A stretch of 64,000 nt of DNA from positions 1,391,247 through 1,455,246 of the forward strand of contig CBDCEE010000003.1 of assembly GCA_965215705.1 (NCBI GenBank), given 5' to 3'. The notes under the pieces were generated by a model. It made no database searches. It saw nothing but the letters and a program-made list of their open reading frames with translations, and was not told the origin of the DNA. Source of the DNA: JAAXPZ01 sp965215705. GTDB lineage: Bacteria; Campylobacterota; Campylobacteria; Campylobacterales; Sulfurovaceae. The position numbers and the translations under genes were made by a program. Below are positions 17,803-26,581 of this stretch, in pieces; position 1 is the stretch's first letter, and each line of letters opens with the position of its first letter.

Positions 17803-18095
17803 TGAATCTTTTTGACTATACCGTTCCAGTCACAGGTGAGACCTTCACTCCTCTACTCACACATAAGAATATCACCATCAACCGTATCGTCAGTGCGGAT
17901 ACACTCAAAGTAAAAACCTATATCCAAGAAGAGGATGAGTGGGTCATTCTGATAGAAGGCGAAGCGATACTGCAGATAGAAGAAAAGGAAAGGAAGCTCA
18001 GTAAAGGCGATTCGCTTTTGATACCAGCCAAAACACCTCACAAAGTCCTACACACACAACAAGGTACGCTCTGGCTAACCGTACATATCAGCTAG
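17802..18095 (+). CDS. cupin-domain protein
   Basis: A 97-residue single-domain cupin. The cupin motif 1-like segment is DEWVILIEGEAILQIEEKERKLSKGDSL in parts, with GEA and KGD turns, and motif 2 includes PAKTPHKVLHTQQGTLWL with the conserved His. No signal peptide. It overlaps ribE by one base, so they are co-translated. Such small cupins usually bind a metal or small ligand; no specific substrate can be named. Confidence 0.82.
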   Translation: MNLFDYTVPVTGETFTPLLTHKNITINRIVSADTLKVKTYIQEEDEWVILIEGEAILQIEEKERKLSKGDSLLIPAKTPHKVLHTQQGTLWLTVHIS

Positions 18096-18404
18096 CTACC
18101 AGGAGAGATTTTCCTCTTCACTCATGCCAAGGATCGCATCCGAATCAATACTAGGGTCATCCATCTCAATCAAAGGTACATTTTCCAAAGAATCCTTGTT
18201 GATCTCAGCCCCTTTGAAATCATAGGTTTCAGCATTGTAAAATGTCTGCTCTTTGGCAAATTTTTTCTCCTGCTCTATCGCTTTCTGGAGCTCTTGATCG
18301 ATAATACTACTATTCTCTTCATTTTTGGCATTACTACTATTGGTCTCCCCTGCTGCCAGAGAGAAGAGGCTAAGAAATATCACTAAAATCAAAGTTTTTA
18401 TCAT
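18096..18404 (-). CDS. small secreted protein, unknown
   Basis: The ATG at 18404 is preferred over an upstream in-frame ATG at 18437 because AGGA lies eight bases before it and the product then begins with a clean signal peptide (IKTLILVIFLSLFSLAAGE). The mature part of about 80 residues is acidic and polar, with a predicted helix (DQELQKAIEQEKKFAKEQTF) and no cysteines. I do not recognise it. It is convergent with the cupin gene with no gap between the stops. Confidence 0.65.
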   Translation of the reverse strand: MIKTLILVIFLSLFSLAAGETNSSNAKNEENSSIIDQELQKAIEQEKKFAKEQTFYNAETYDFKGAEINKDSLENVPLIEMDDPSIDSDAILGMSEEENLSW

Positions 18405-18455
18405 AAGCCATCCTTTTAAATCACATAAGTATATCAAAATTGTATTAGCAAAAAG

Positions 18456-19244
18456 CTATATCTCTGATGATTTTATCGTAGGATAATCTGCGTCCCTCAT
18501 ACTATGTGCATTTGGGTTACGTATTTTTTTCAATTCCATATCTATATACTCTAAATCTTCCAACATCTGCAAGGAGGCTACCGTAGAGTAACGCATCTTT
18601 TCTGCCCTATGCACAAAGAGGTAAAAGCCATTTTCATACAGTCCCAACCTCACTGCAGCGGCGGTAGAATAGGTTGTCAGTATGCTGTCTTCTCTGCAGC
18701 ATGCTCTCACATCCTCAAACCACTCTCTGGTCCAGAGCAGTGGATTATGTGTAGGACTGAACGCATCTTGGTAAATGATATCTACCTTCTCTTTGATCCC
18801 TAGAATACGCTCTCTGGCATCACCTGTCAGTATCTCTATCTTGAACTGTGCATCCTCATAGTAGAGGTTTTGTGCCACTGCCTGAATAATCTCTTTGATA
18901 CTCTCAAACTCTACCGGATACTCAAATCTATCCAGCGAACGCACAAGTGCCTCATCAAACTCCGGAGAAAGGATATGCACCTGGGTAGAGAGATGCTCTT
19001 TTTTGATCCAGTAGAGTGTAGCAAAGGTATTGTATCCCAGCCCAAAGCAGATATCGAGGATCTTGAGCTTCTTCTTTGCCTTTGTCAGCTTCAGAGCAGG
19101 TTTGACATGCTTCTGCAAGCTCTCATGTAGTGCCCCATCTTTAGTAGAGTGATAAGGCTCATCAAACTCTTTGGAATAGAGGGTATGGGTGCCATCTTCA
19201 CATAAGACCAACGTTTTCTCGGCCCTTAGGCTTGGGTCATACAT
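18456..19244 (-). CDS. mnmD: MnmD-like tRNA (mnm5s2U34) methyltransferase
   Basis: SAM-dependent methyltransferase of the MnmC N-domain (DUF752) family, which completes mnm5s2U34 after MnmEG. Visible features are DGTHTLYSKEFDEPYHSTKDGA at the N-terminus, the SAM motif ILDICFGLGYNTFATL, and IIYQDAFSPTHNPLLWTREW with the family's DAFSP. At 262 residues it lacks the FAD oxidase half of E. coli MnmC, as in stand-alone MnmD. The neighbouring mnmG makes the tRNA role fit. pepD lies ten bases upstream. Confidence 0.85.
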   Translation of the reverse strand: MYDPSLRAEKTLVLCEDGTHTLYSKEFDEPYHSTKDGALHESLQKHVKPALKLTKAKKKLKILDICFGLGYNTFATLYWIKKEHLSTQVHILSPEFDEALVRSLDRFEYPVEFESIKEIIQAVAQNLYYEDAQFKIEILTGDARERILGIKEKVDIIYQDAFSPTHNPLLWTREWFEDVRACCREDSILTTYSTAAAVRLGLYENGFYLFVHRAEKMRYSTVASLQMLEDLEYIDMELKKIRNPNAHSMRDADYPTIKSSEI

Positions 19245-19253
19245 ACCTATACC

Positions 19254-20549
19254 TCACTGATCAATATTGACCCCTAGTTCTATCTCTGACACAATCCGGC
19301 AGAGCACCGCATAGGTATCCTCTACGGACTTTAGATTGAGCATCTCTCTGGTAGAGTGAGGATATCGGATCGTAGGGCCAATCGCGGCAAACTGGATATG
19401 TGGGTATTTCTGTGAGATAATACCACACTCCAACCCTGCATGGATCGCCATGGTCTTGCTCTCACCAAAGACTGCTTTCATATGCATACCTACCAGGTCT
19501 GTAAAACTGTTGACCTCCGGTTTCCATACAGGATATTTATCTTTCACCACCGTATCCAATCCATACTCTTGAAAAAAATGTACTGTCTCTGCTGATAAGA
19601 TAGAGAGCGCCTCCATCTCCATTGCTCTGGCACTGGTCTCTATCTGGATAGAGCCTTCTGCATCTACTGTAATGATCGCAAGATTGATACTGCTCTGGGG
19701 TATCCCCAGTGTGTCATTTTGCTCTCTTACACCATGCTTGAAACGGTGTATCATCTCTATGAGCCTACTTCCCTGCTGAAGTACGGCAGGTTTTTCATTT
19801 AACTTCCGTACCTTGATCTCACCCTGCCCCCTCAAAGGCACCTCACTGCATACGATAGCCACTGCATTGGCAGGTATGGAGTTCGCTCTCTCACCTCCAT
19901 AAAACGAGGCGATTTGGGTGATTCCATTGTCATAGAGATAGTCACCTACTATTTTGATCGCAGAAGGAATCCCTTTGTCTATATCCACACCGGAGTGTCC
20001 ACCTGCAAGGTCTTTGACTGAAACTTCATAGCATTCACCCAATCCAGCTACCAAAGTATCTCTCTTGGTTGCCGAGATATCCGCACCTCCTGCACATCCG
20101 ATACAGACCTCTGCCTCATCCTCAAAATCCAGATTGAGCATATATCTACTATAAAGAGGGAAACCCAAAGCCCCTGCACCGATTAATCCCACTTCTTCAT
20201 TTGCAGTAAAGAGAAACTCCAGCTCCAGTCCATCATCCATCAGATCCATCATCATCGCGATCGCGATACCATTATCTGCACCTAGCGAAGCATCATGGGC
20301 TTTGAGCCAGCCGCCCTCTTCATAGGTCTCTATCTCTGGTGCCTTTCCCATGCAGACCATATCATAGTGTGCCTGCAGGCAGAGCTGTGGTTTCCCCTTA
20401 AATACCAAGATATTATCAGCGCCATCTACCTCTGTTCGATAGCCCCTCTCCCGGGCAAAACCAACCAGAAAGTCTCTCAAGGCATCTGCTTCATAACTAC
20501 AATGAGGAATTTTAGTTAACGTAATGAAATTTTCTATAATAGTTCCCAT
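19254..20549 (-). CDS. pepD: PepD, cytosolic M20C dipeptidase
   Basis: Zinc aminoacyl-histidine (beta-alanyl) dipeptidase. Metal and catalytic motifs: LQAHYDMVCMG (His and Asp of the first motif), ASLGADNGIAIAMMM (bridging Asp) and FTANEEVGLIGA (Glu-Glu). The lid domain follows at about residues 190-380, and the last His ligand should be in IRYPHSTREML. Length 431 is a little under the usual 470-490. It is transcribed away from trpB. Confidence 0.92.
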   Translation of the reverse strand: MGTIIENFITLTKIPHCSYEADALRDFLVGFARERGYRTEVDGADNILVFKGKPQLCLQAHYDMVCMGKAPEIETYEEGGWLKAHDASLGADNGIAIAMMMDLMDDGLELEFLFTANEEVGLIGAGALGFPLYSRYMLNLDFEDEAEVCIGCAGGADISATKRDTLVAGLGECYEVSVKDLAGGHSGVDIDKGIPSAIKIVGDYLYDNGITQIASFYGGERANSIPANAVAIVCSEVPLRGQGEIKVRKLNEKPAVLQQGSRLIEMIHRFKHGVREQNDTLGIPQSSINLAIITVDAEGSIQIETSARAMEMEALSILSAETVHFFQEYGLDTVVKDKYPVWKPEVNSFTDLVGMHMKAVFGESKTMAIHAGLECGIISQKYPHIQFAAIGPTIRYPHSTREMLNLKSVEDTYAVLCRIVSEIELGVNIDQ

Positions 20550-20640
20550 TTTCTACTCCCATACTGTTTCTAATCTCAATAGTTTTCTCTTTTAGCAACA
20601 TAAAAAAGCTATTTTCAGTCTTGCCAAAAAAAGGTTAGCG

Positions 20641-20646
20641 TATAAT
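20641..20646 (+). promoter_or_regulatory. trpB -10 element
   Basis: TATAAT at 20641-20646, 29 bases before the trpB ATG; a second TATTATAC follows immediately. GGAGGA at 20665-20670 is the ribosome site. An in-frame TTG at 20663 overlaps this site and is not a start. Confidence 0.5.
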
Positions 20647-20674
20647 CCGTATTATACACTTTTTGGAGGAAAAA

Positions 20675-21889
20675 ATGGCAGAGAATATTTTTGATTGTGA
20701 ACTACCCAACGAGGAAGGATATTTTGGAGAGTATGGAGGTAGTTTCATCCCCCCTGAACTACAGGTTATCATGGATCAGGTCACCGCAGCCTATGAGGAG
20801 ATCAGGGAAGATCCCGCATTTCGGGCGGAGCTGGCAGATCTCTATCAGCACTATGTGGGACGGCCCAGCCCGATCTTTCATGCCAAAAATCTCTCAGCCA
20901 AATACGGTGCCGAGATCTACCTCAAGAGAGAAGACCTCAACCACACTGGTGCACACAAGATCAACCACTGTCTAGGGGAAGCGTTGCTTGCCAAAAAGAT
21001 GGGCAAGAAAAAGCTCATCGCAGAGACCGGTGCCGGGCAGCATGGTGTAGCATTGGCAACAGCTGCTGCACTGGTAGGACTGGAGTGCGATATCCATATG
21101 GGTGAGGTTGATATGGCAAAAGAACATCCCAATGTCATCCGTATGCGTATACTCGGTGCCAATGTTATCCCTGTCACCCATGGTCGAAAAACACTCAAAG
21201 AGGCGGTGGACTCTGCCTTTGGTGCCTATCTTGGTGATCCTCAGACACAGCTCTTCGGTATCGGCTCTATCGTCGGCCCTCACCCTTATCCCCGTATGGT
21301 CAGAGACTTCCAGTCCATCGTTGGTGTAGAGGCGAGAGAGCAATTCCAAACTATGACAGGGAAACTTCCTGACAATCTTGTAGCCTGCGTCGGTGGCGGC
21401 TCCAATGCTATCGGACTCTTTACTGCCTTTATGAATGATAAAGACGTAGCGATGCACGGTGTCGAACCTTCAGGCAGAGATATCAATACCCTCGGAGAAC
21501 ACGCCGCCACCATGACACATGGCAAGCCAGGCGTGATGCATGGATTCAAATCCTATATGCTCCAAGATGAAAATGGTGAACCCGCAGAGGTCTACTCTGT
21601 CGCCAGTGGACTGGACTATCCTTCTGTGGGGCCTCAGCACAGCTACCTCAAAGATATCGGCAGGGTCAACTATGCCTACATCTCGGACACAGAGACGATC
21701 GATGCCTTCTTTGAGCTCTCTCGTCTGGAGGGTATCATCCCCGCCATCGAATCAGCCCACGCCGTCGCCTACGCCAAGAAGCTCGCTAAAGAGCCCAATA
21801 TCGGTACGATACTCATCAACCTCTCAGGCAGAGGAGACAAAGATATCGACTTTATCGCAGAGACCTATGGAGCGGAGTACGGGATATAA
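20675..21889 (+). CDS. trpB: TrpB, tryptophan synthase beta chain
   Basis: PLP enzyme that joins indole and serine to give tryptophan. The ATG at 20675 follows GGAGGA at the right distance. The 404-residue product has the PLP lysine in HTGAHKINHC, the TGAGQHGVA loop, the GGGSNAIG phosphate-binding loop and SGRGDKD at the C-terminus. It is of the canonical TrpB1 type (EYGGSFIPPEL start). No trpA follows, so it stands outside a full trp operon here. Confidence 0.96.
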   Translation: MAENIFDCELPNEEGYFGEYGGSFIPPELQVIMDQVTAAYEEIREDPAFRAELADLYQHYVGRPSPIFHAKNLSAKYGAEIYLKREDLNHTGAHKINHCLGEALLAKKMGKKKLIAETGAGQHGVALATAAALVGLECDIHMGEVDMAKEHPNVIRMRILGANVIPVTHGRKTLKEAVDSAFGAYLGDPQTQLFGIGSIVGPHPYPRMVRDFQSIVGVEAREQFQTMTGKLPDNLVACVGGGSNAIGLFTAFMNDKDVAMHGVEPSGRDINTLGEHAATMTHGKPGVMHGFKSYMLQDENGEPAEVYSVASGLDYPSVGPQHSYLKDIGRVNYAYISDTETIDAFFELSRLEGIIPAIESAHAVAYAKKLAKEPNIGTILINLSGRGDKDIDFIAETYGAEYGI

Positions 21890-21996
21890 TCCTGTCTGCT
21901 CTATGGGTATATCACCCAAATCTATGCAGTTCTATATTCATCGCCTCTTATTTTCTGTATGGCGAGGTTCTCCAAATTAAAATCTCCTCCAATTGT

Positions 21997-23446
21997 TTAT
22001 ATGATTTTGCTTAGCATTTCTTTTGCCTCTAACACTTTTATTAAATCAGGATGTTTTTCATCTAAACAATCTTCCCATATATCTACTACTTTACATACGT
22101 GCTGATATGCTTGATGAAACTTCTTTCTTCCAATATAAAACCCTGTTAAGTTTGCATGACTTAGACCTACATTGTAATCATTTTTCTTTAATATTTTATT
22201 TCGTATATCTAAAGCTTTTGTATGATAATTATATGCCAGTATTGTATTTCCAAGTTCTTGATATGCTAGAGCCATATTTCCGTACACTGTTGCAATGGTA
22301 GCATGTTCTTCTGTACTAAAACTAGATTTGTATATAGATAATGCTTTTTTATAATTTTCTAAAGCTTGTTCTGGTTGATTATTTTCTCGATATAGTTCAC
22401 CAATATTATTAAATTTATTTGCCAATAAATCATGGTCTTCTCCAAAAAAGTTTTCTACTATTTTTATAGATTTTAAATATAATGATTCTACTTCTTCAAA
22501 ATTATATCCTCCTCTTTTTCTCTGCAACTCAGCAATATTATTGTAAATCTCTGCTATTTCTGGATGAAAATTGCCATAATGATTTAATTTGAACTTTAAT
22601 ACATCGTCAAATAATAATTCTGCATCAATATATCTAGCTACTTCAACATAGTGTGAGGCTAAATTATTGTAACTTTGCATGGTTTCTATATCATTGTCAC
22701 CAAAAAGCTCTCTTCGTATATGCAAAGCATCATTTATATACTTTTCTGAATCTAAAAATACTCCTAAATTATTTAAAACTGATGCATACTCTTTAGTATT
22801 ATCAAATCCATTAGTTTCTTAATAATTGGTAATGCCTCTCGAGAATATTGCTCAAGATTATCTGTATGTCCCATTTCTTCAGAAATCCCGTGCAACATTG
22901 TCGTATCCAAAGCATAGTAAACATATATAAGTTTGCAATAGTAACGGGCTTTTGTTTCTCTGATAACATAAAATCATGTATTTCTAGGCCATTTTGAAGT
23001 AATTACCTACTAAATTATAGGAGACCCGCATAAGGATTTAGTAGTCCAATATCATTAACTTTCACATAAGGAATAAATTCTATTTCAGCTTTTGCCATTT
23101 TCATATTGCAAATTTTGGATATACACTATAGCTTTTGCATGAGTGTACTTGGTACATACTTTTTTTTCTATCTTTTATAGAAAGCGCATAGCCCTCCAAC
23201 ATGTAAATAGCGGCATCCGAACCTGAATTCACGAATTGTTCTGTTCAACTAACTGTTGTGTCACATTATTAAAGAGTTGTGATTTAATTTTTAGCTTCTA
23301 ATTCTTCTTTTTCTTTAAGTGCTGCATCAAGTGTCATAGTTGTACAGTCAATAGTTGGCATATTTTAAATTAGTGTATGTTTGAGGCTTATCTAAAGCGA
23401 TTCTATAATCATTACCAAAATGTCTCATGTAAAAAGTCATCATAAT
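21997..23446 (-). pseudogene. decayed TPR-repeat protein gene
   Basis: Downstream of the AlbA_2 gene a good ribosome site (GGGAGG) precedes ATGATG near 23445, opening a frame MMTFYMRHFGNDYRIALDKP that stops after about 31 codons. Coding-like stretches then reappear in different frames: GSDAAIYMLEGYALSIKDRK, MAKAEIEFIPYVKVNDIGLL, KARYYCKLIYVYYALDTTML and NLEQYSREALPIIKKLMD, and finally a 240-residue open frame of kinesin-light-chain-like TPRs (YINDALHIRRELFGDNDIET, ALENYKKALSIYKSSFSTEE) ending at 21997. Several frameshifts and stops separate them. The whole stretch is clearly richer in AT than its neighbours. The 3' TPR part might still be translated, but as a gene it looks broken. Confidence 0.65.
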
Positions 23447-24028
23447 CTATTTCCTCCCAATTGGGTCAATGATTTTACCGATATCTTGTAGATTATTATA
23501 TGGGGCTTTAGAGTATTCATCATAGATATCCCCCGACACAATACGAATTTCTTCCCCTACTCTATAATACGTTGTGCCCTTTTTATCCGTTCTTTTTTTA
23601 AGTATTAAATCTTTAGATAAAGAAAGTAATTTTGCACGAGGTGGTATCGATATCAGGATTATTTTATGTTTTTTTACTTCTAGATATTCTACGTTTAGTA
23701 AGGTAAATTCTGGTTGCGAATACGTATTCAATTTTGATAAAAGCATCTGCTGTAATTGAGATTCGCTTAATATTTTATTTTGTTTATTTTTAGGAAAATC
23801 AAATGCACATATATTCTTACTTTTATCTTCTATCCCAATTACTAGATACGCAGTTTCATTGATAGTATGAGGATTTCCATTAGCTAGAGATAATATATCC
23901 TTAATACATTCACCCCATAATGCTTCCATTTCATCTGGAGGAGTAGCAGTATTCCAATACCATTGTCTTTTAAAATCTAATTTTGTGCTTTCATTTTCTT
24001 TTAGTAATTGTTCTAATTTCGAGTTCAT
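23447..24028 (-). CDS. AlbA_2 (Schlafen-type) domain protein
   Basis: A 193-residue protein that is mostly one AlbA_2/Schlafen-like nucleic-acid-binding domain: ESTKLDFKRQW at residues 13-23 (the E-x-x-x-x-E/D-F-K motif), CIKDILSLANGNP and AYLVIGIEDKSKN. The domain is common in transcription regulators and in defence-linked proteins. There is no recognisable C-terminal effector domain, since the protein ends shortly after it (DPIGRK). Its end carries the ribosome site of the decayed TPR gene, so both once formed an operon. AT-rich composition suggests transfer. Confidence 0.78.
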   Translation of the reverse strand: MNSKLEQLLKENESTKLDFKRQWYWNTATPPDEMEALWGECIKDILSLANGNPHTINETAYLVIGIEDKSKNICAFDFPKNKQNKILSESQLQQMLLSKLNTYSQPEFTLLNVEYLEVKKHKIILISIPPRAKLLSLSKDLILKKRTDKKGTTYYRVGEEIRIVSGDIYDEYSKAPYNNLQDIGKIIDPIGRK

Positions 24029-24060
24029 TAATATCCCATAAATCTATGATGCAAGGTGTT

Positions 24061-24195
24061 AAGTATCCACTACAACCAACCAGCACCTCTATACAGCCGT
24101 ACAATCATATTCTAGCAAATTTAAGACTATGCACCCCTTATTCAATACAGCTATCTTCACCCCCACAGGGCATTCTACCTACACAATCTCTCCTT
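24061..24195 (-). pseudogene. remnant copy of the apaH 3' end
   Basis: Read on the minus strand, 24193-24151 gives EIV-stop-VECPVGVK, matching the apaH C-terminus KIVQVDCPEGMK at 25586-25545. The similarity continues past the stop into noncoding sequence (CATATTCTAGCA, TATCCAC shared with 25481-25515). It therefore looks like a diverged duplicate of the apaH tail and its downstream spacer, now on the far side of the kinase gene. Confidence 0.6.
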
Positions 24196-24201
24196 AAGAA
24201 T

Positions 24202-24231
24202 AGGGCTACAGTTAAAGAGTATCTTAGCCCT
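24202..24231 (-). terminator. hairpin at the end of the kinase gene
   Basis: AGGGCTA (24202-24208) and TAGCCCT (24225-24231) pair across a 16-base loop, touching the kinase stop codon. On the minus strand the stem is followed by ATTCTT. Moderate terminator candidate. Confidence 0.4.
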
Positions 24232-25415
24232 TACAGCTTATCCTCTTCCTCCGCCAAGAAGTTCGCACAGTTGATCATATCTTCAACCAACTCGTACTCA
24301 GGAAAACCAATCCGTCTCCAGTTGCTGACATCAATCCTGTCAACCACTTCAGAGTGTTCTCCTGAGCTTCCTCTGGCTTGACAGTTTCGCTCGCGACATA
24401 GACGGTCAATCTCTTCAAAGCCAATCGCTTCGATGAGTTTGGGCACCATGATATGCACCGAACCACGCATGCCTGTACCGATATTGGATGGGCAACAGGT
24501 GACTGCTCCAAATTTTGGGTGCATGGTGAATACCTCTTCTACACCACTGATCTCACGCACACCATCCTCTATCGCCTTGGCACCTGCACTTAAACGAGAG
24601 AATACAGATTTCACATCACCACCCATCTCCATGGAGATTATACGCAGATGATCACCCTCGTTGACCCAATTGACAAAGGTTTTATCCTTATTCAAGTAGA
24701 CCCCACGTCCATGAGGCCAATGCTCATGGTAGCCACTCGCTGCTTGCATTCTGTCTTTGCCACGGAAGAGAAAATGCCCATCAATCAACGCTTGACGCTC
24801 CGCATCACTCATCTTGGTATGTAGATAAAAATCCCCTGCCAAATCAGAATCAGCATCAATCTTGGCATACACTTTTGCCATCAAGTCAGCCACCTCTTCG
24901 CGACTCTCTCTTGTCCCTCCCGGATTGAGTGGAAACATCGAGAGGTTTCGTGCCACACGAATACGCGTCGAGACGATCTTCTCCTCAGCAGAGCTGGTCA
25001 GATCAACTGAAATCTTGTCTGGATCCATGCGCTCTGAAGGTGTACCCTCCAGTGCACTTCCCTCTTTCATAGAGAAGCCCTCATGATACGCCTCTATCAC
25101 CGGATAGAAGAAATCAGCAAAATCATCATAAGATTCCTTGTCTCCTGCATGACACCCCACAAAACTTTCAGGATAGGAGATACCCGAGTTAATCGCTCGT
25201 GCCAAAGTCCATTTGGCTGGACCAGAGCTTTTGACATCTTTATATTTATCCCAAACTTCCTGGGTACACATCTTTGCACAGAGTGAGGTATGTTCACTGG
25301 CATTGGCTTTGGCTATTTTTGCAGCGGGGTACTCATTTTTGGCTAAAGACTCTTCTAGTTTTAGATCATAATCAGGATCAAAGCCCTCTTTTTTACCAAA
25401 CATATTTTTTTGCAT
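24231..25415 (-). CDS. phosphagen (arginine-type) kinase
   Basis: ATP:guanido phosphotransferase, which reversibly stores the phosphate of ATP on a guanidino compound, probably arginine. Landmarks over 394 residues: the small helical N-domain with GCHAGDKESYDDFADFF (specificity loop region, 87-103), the ATP-binding STRIRVARNL (149-158), NEGDHLRIISM (252-262), the signature CPSNIGTGMRGSVH with reactive C309-type cysteine near 308, and RGSSGEHSE with the catalytic Glu at 353. In most relatives NEGDH reads NEEDH; here Gly replaces the usually catalytic Glu. Such kinases are rare in bacteria. Flanking duplicated apaH tails hint at acquisition or rearrangement. Confidence 0.93.
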   Translation of the reverse strand: MQKNMFGKKEGFDPDYDLKLEESLAKNEYPAAKIAKANASEHTSLCAKMCTQEVWDKYKDVKSSGPAKWTLARAINSGISYPESFVGCHAGDKESYDDFADFFYPVIEAYHEGFSMKEGSALEGTPSERMDPDKISVDLTSSAEEKIVSTRIRVARNLSMFPLNPGGTRESREEVADLMAKVYAKIDADSDLAGDFYLHTKMSDAERQALIDGHFLFRGKDRMQAASGYHEHWPHGRGVYLNKDKTFVNWVNEGDHLRIISMEMGGDVKSVFSRLSAGAKAIEDGVREISGVEEVFTMHPKFGAVTCCPSNIGTGMRGSVHIMVPKLIEAIGFEEIDRLCRERNCQARGSSGEHSEVVDRIDVSNWRRIGFPEYELVEDMINCANFLAEEEDKL

Positions 25416-25480
25416 ATTTTCTTCCTCTTTTTTTAATATCTTAAAGCCTGTAGAGCCTGTTCAATGAACGATCATATGTA

Positions 25481-25588
25481 GAATATCCACTGGTACTAAC
25501 CATATTCTAGCAGATTTTCATCTAGATGGCTATAACTAGCCTTCTACCTTCATCCCTTCAGGGCAATCCACCTGCACGATCTTCCCAT
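25481..25588. repeat. apaH tail and spacer, second copy of the duplicated segment
   Basis: This is the intact copy (apaH codons plus spacer) of the segment repeated at 24061-24195. Both lie in the same orientation and bracket the phosphagen kinase gene. Shared blocks include TATCCACT, CATATTCTAGCA and AGGGCA with the surrounding codons. Confidence 0.5.
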
Positions 25589-26480
25589 CAAGTACATCGA
25601 TCCGCTTGGCTGTCATCTTACCCTGCCAGACACATCCTGTATCCAGACAGACCACCTCTTCATTTTCGGTATATCCCAGTGTAGACCAATGGCCGAAGAT
25701 CACCTTGGCTCCCAGAGGCTTACGGTTTTTGATCTCGAACCATGGGTAGAGCCCTGCGCTATAGGTTTTTTTACTAGGTGCTCCTTTTTGGTCAAAATCC
25801 AGTCTGCCCTTGGCATCACAAAAACGCATACGGGTAAAGGCATTGATGGCAAAGCGATTTTTTTTCTTCTCTGCGAAGATATGGACACCACCTAGCATCT
25901 TTTTATCCAGCCATTTGGCTGCTTTGTCACTCTGAAGCTTCTCCTGAAGCTTTTGGCTAAAATGCAATGCCATTTTCAGATCAAACGCAGGGGGGATGCC
26001 CGCATGTGCCATCACATACCCAAGCTTCTCATCATAATGGACAAAAGGTTGGGCACGAAGCCACCCGATCAACTTCTCTACATCTGGGGATGCCAAAATA
26101 GGGTCCAGTGTTGGATTGCTCTTTTTGAGCCCCCAATAGACTGCCAACAGTGTAATATCATGATTTCCCAGCACCACATCGATATGATCACGGATACTAT
26201 AGAGATACTCCAGTACTTCCAGTGAATACTCACCTCGGTTGACCAGATCTCCTGCAATCCAAAGTCTGTCCCGAGAAGGATCGAAGTCTATCTTCTCCAA
26301 CAGCCGCATGAAAGCACTATGGCATCCCTGGATATCGCCTACTGCCCAAACTCTACGATAGGTTGTTTCGGAGCCTCTCTTTTCTCCTCCAAAAAAACCT
26401 AAAAAACTATCAAAAATTCCCACATCAGCTCCATAAAATCTATCTATAATTCCATTATTATAGCGAAAAATAAAAAACAA
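25536..26480 (-). CDS. apaH: ApaH, symmetrical diadenosine tetraphosphatase
   Basis: Metallophosphatase that splits Ap4A into two ADP. Motifs: WAVGDIQGCHSAF, WIAGDLVNRGEYSLEVL, VLGNHDITLLA, and MAHAGIPP, with a late histidine in FGHWSTLGY. The core starts near residue 42; the frame extends about 35 residues upstream (IDRFYGADVGIFDSFLGFFGG), longer than usual, so a GTG near the AVGIF region may be the real start. The drawn start at 26480 is therefore uncertain. Confidence 0.9.
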   Translation of the reverse strand: MFFIFRYNNGIIDRFYGADVGIFDSFLGFFGGEKRGSETTYRRVWAVGDIQGCHSAFMRLLEKIDFDPSRDRLWIAGDLVNRGEYSLEVLEYLYSIRDHIDVVLGNHDITLLAVYWGLKKSNPTLDPILASPDVEKLIGWLRAQPFVHYDEKLGYVMAHAGIPPAFDLKMALHFSQKLQEKLQSDKAAKWLDKKMLGGVHIFAEKKKNRFAINAFTRMRFCDAKGRLDFDQKGAPSKKTYSAGLYPWFEIKNRKPLGAKVIFGHWSTLGYTENEEVVCLDTGCVWQGKMTAKRIDVLDGKIVQVDCPEGMKVEG

Positions 26481-26516
26481 TTTATTTCACCCTACTGACT
26501 TTGATTTAGTCTTTTA

Positions 26517-26554
26517 AATTGGGGTCTGGTATCAAATATTAAATATGTTATAAT
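26517..26554 (+). promoter_or_regulatory. ATTTGATACCAGACCCC motif and -10 before the RAYT gene
   Basis: The complement of 26517-26537 reads ATTTGATACCAGACCCCAAT, closely resembling repeats at 43235 and 45545 (ATTTGACACCCG-CCC). TATAAT at 26549-26554 follows, with GAGGA at 26571 before the ATG. The motif may be the element recognised by the transposase, or part of its promoter. Confidence 0.45.
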
Positions 26555-26581
26555 ATCAAATTGAAATTTTGAGGAAGCAGA

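Noticed and set aside
20663..20674. TTG start for trpB four codons upstream
   Set aside because: The TTG overlaps the ribosome site GGAGGA, so the ATG at 20675 is the start.
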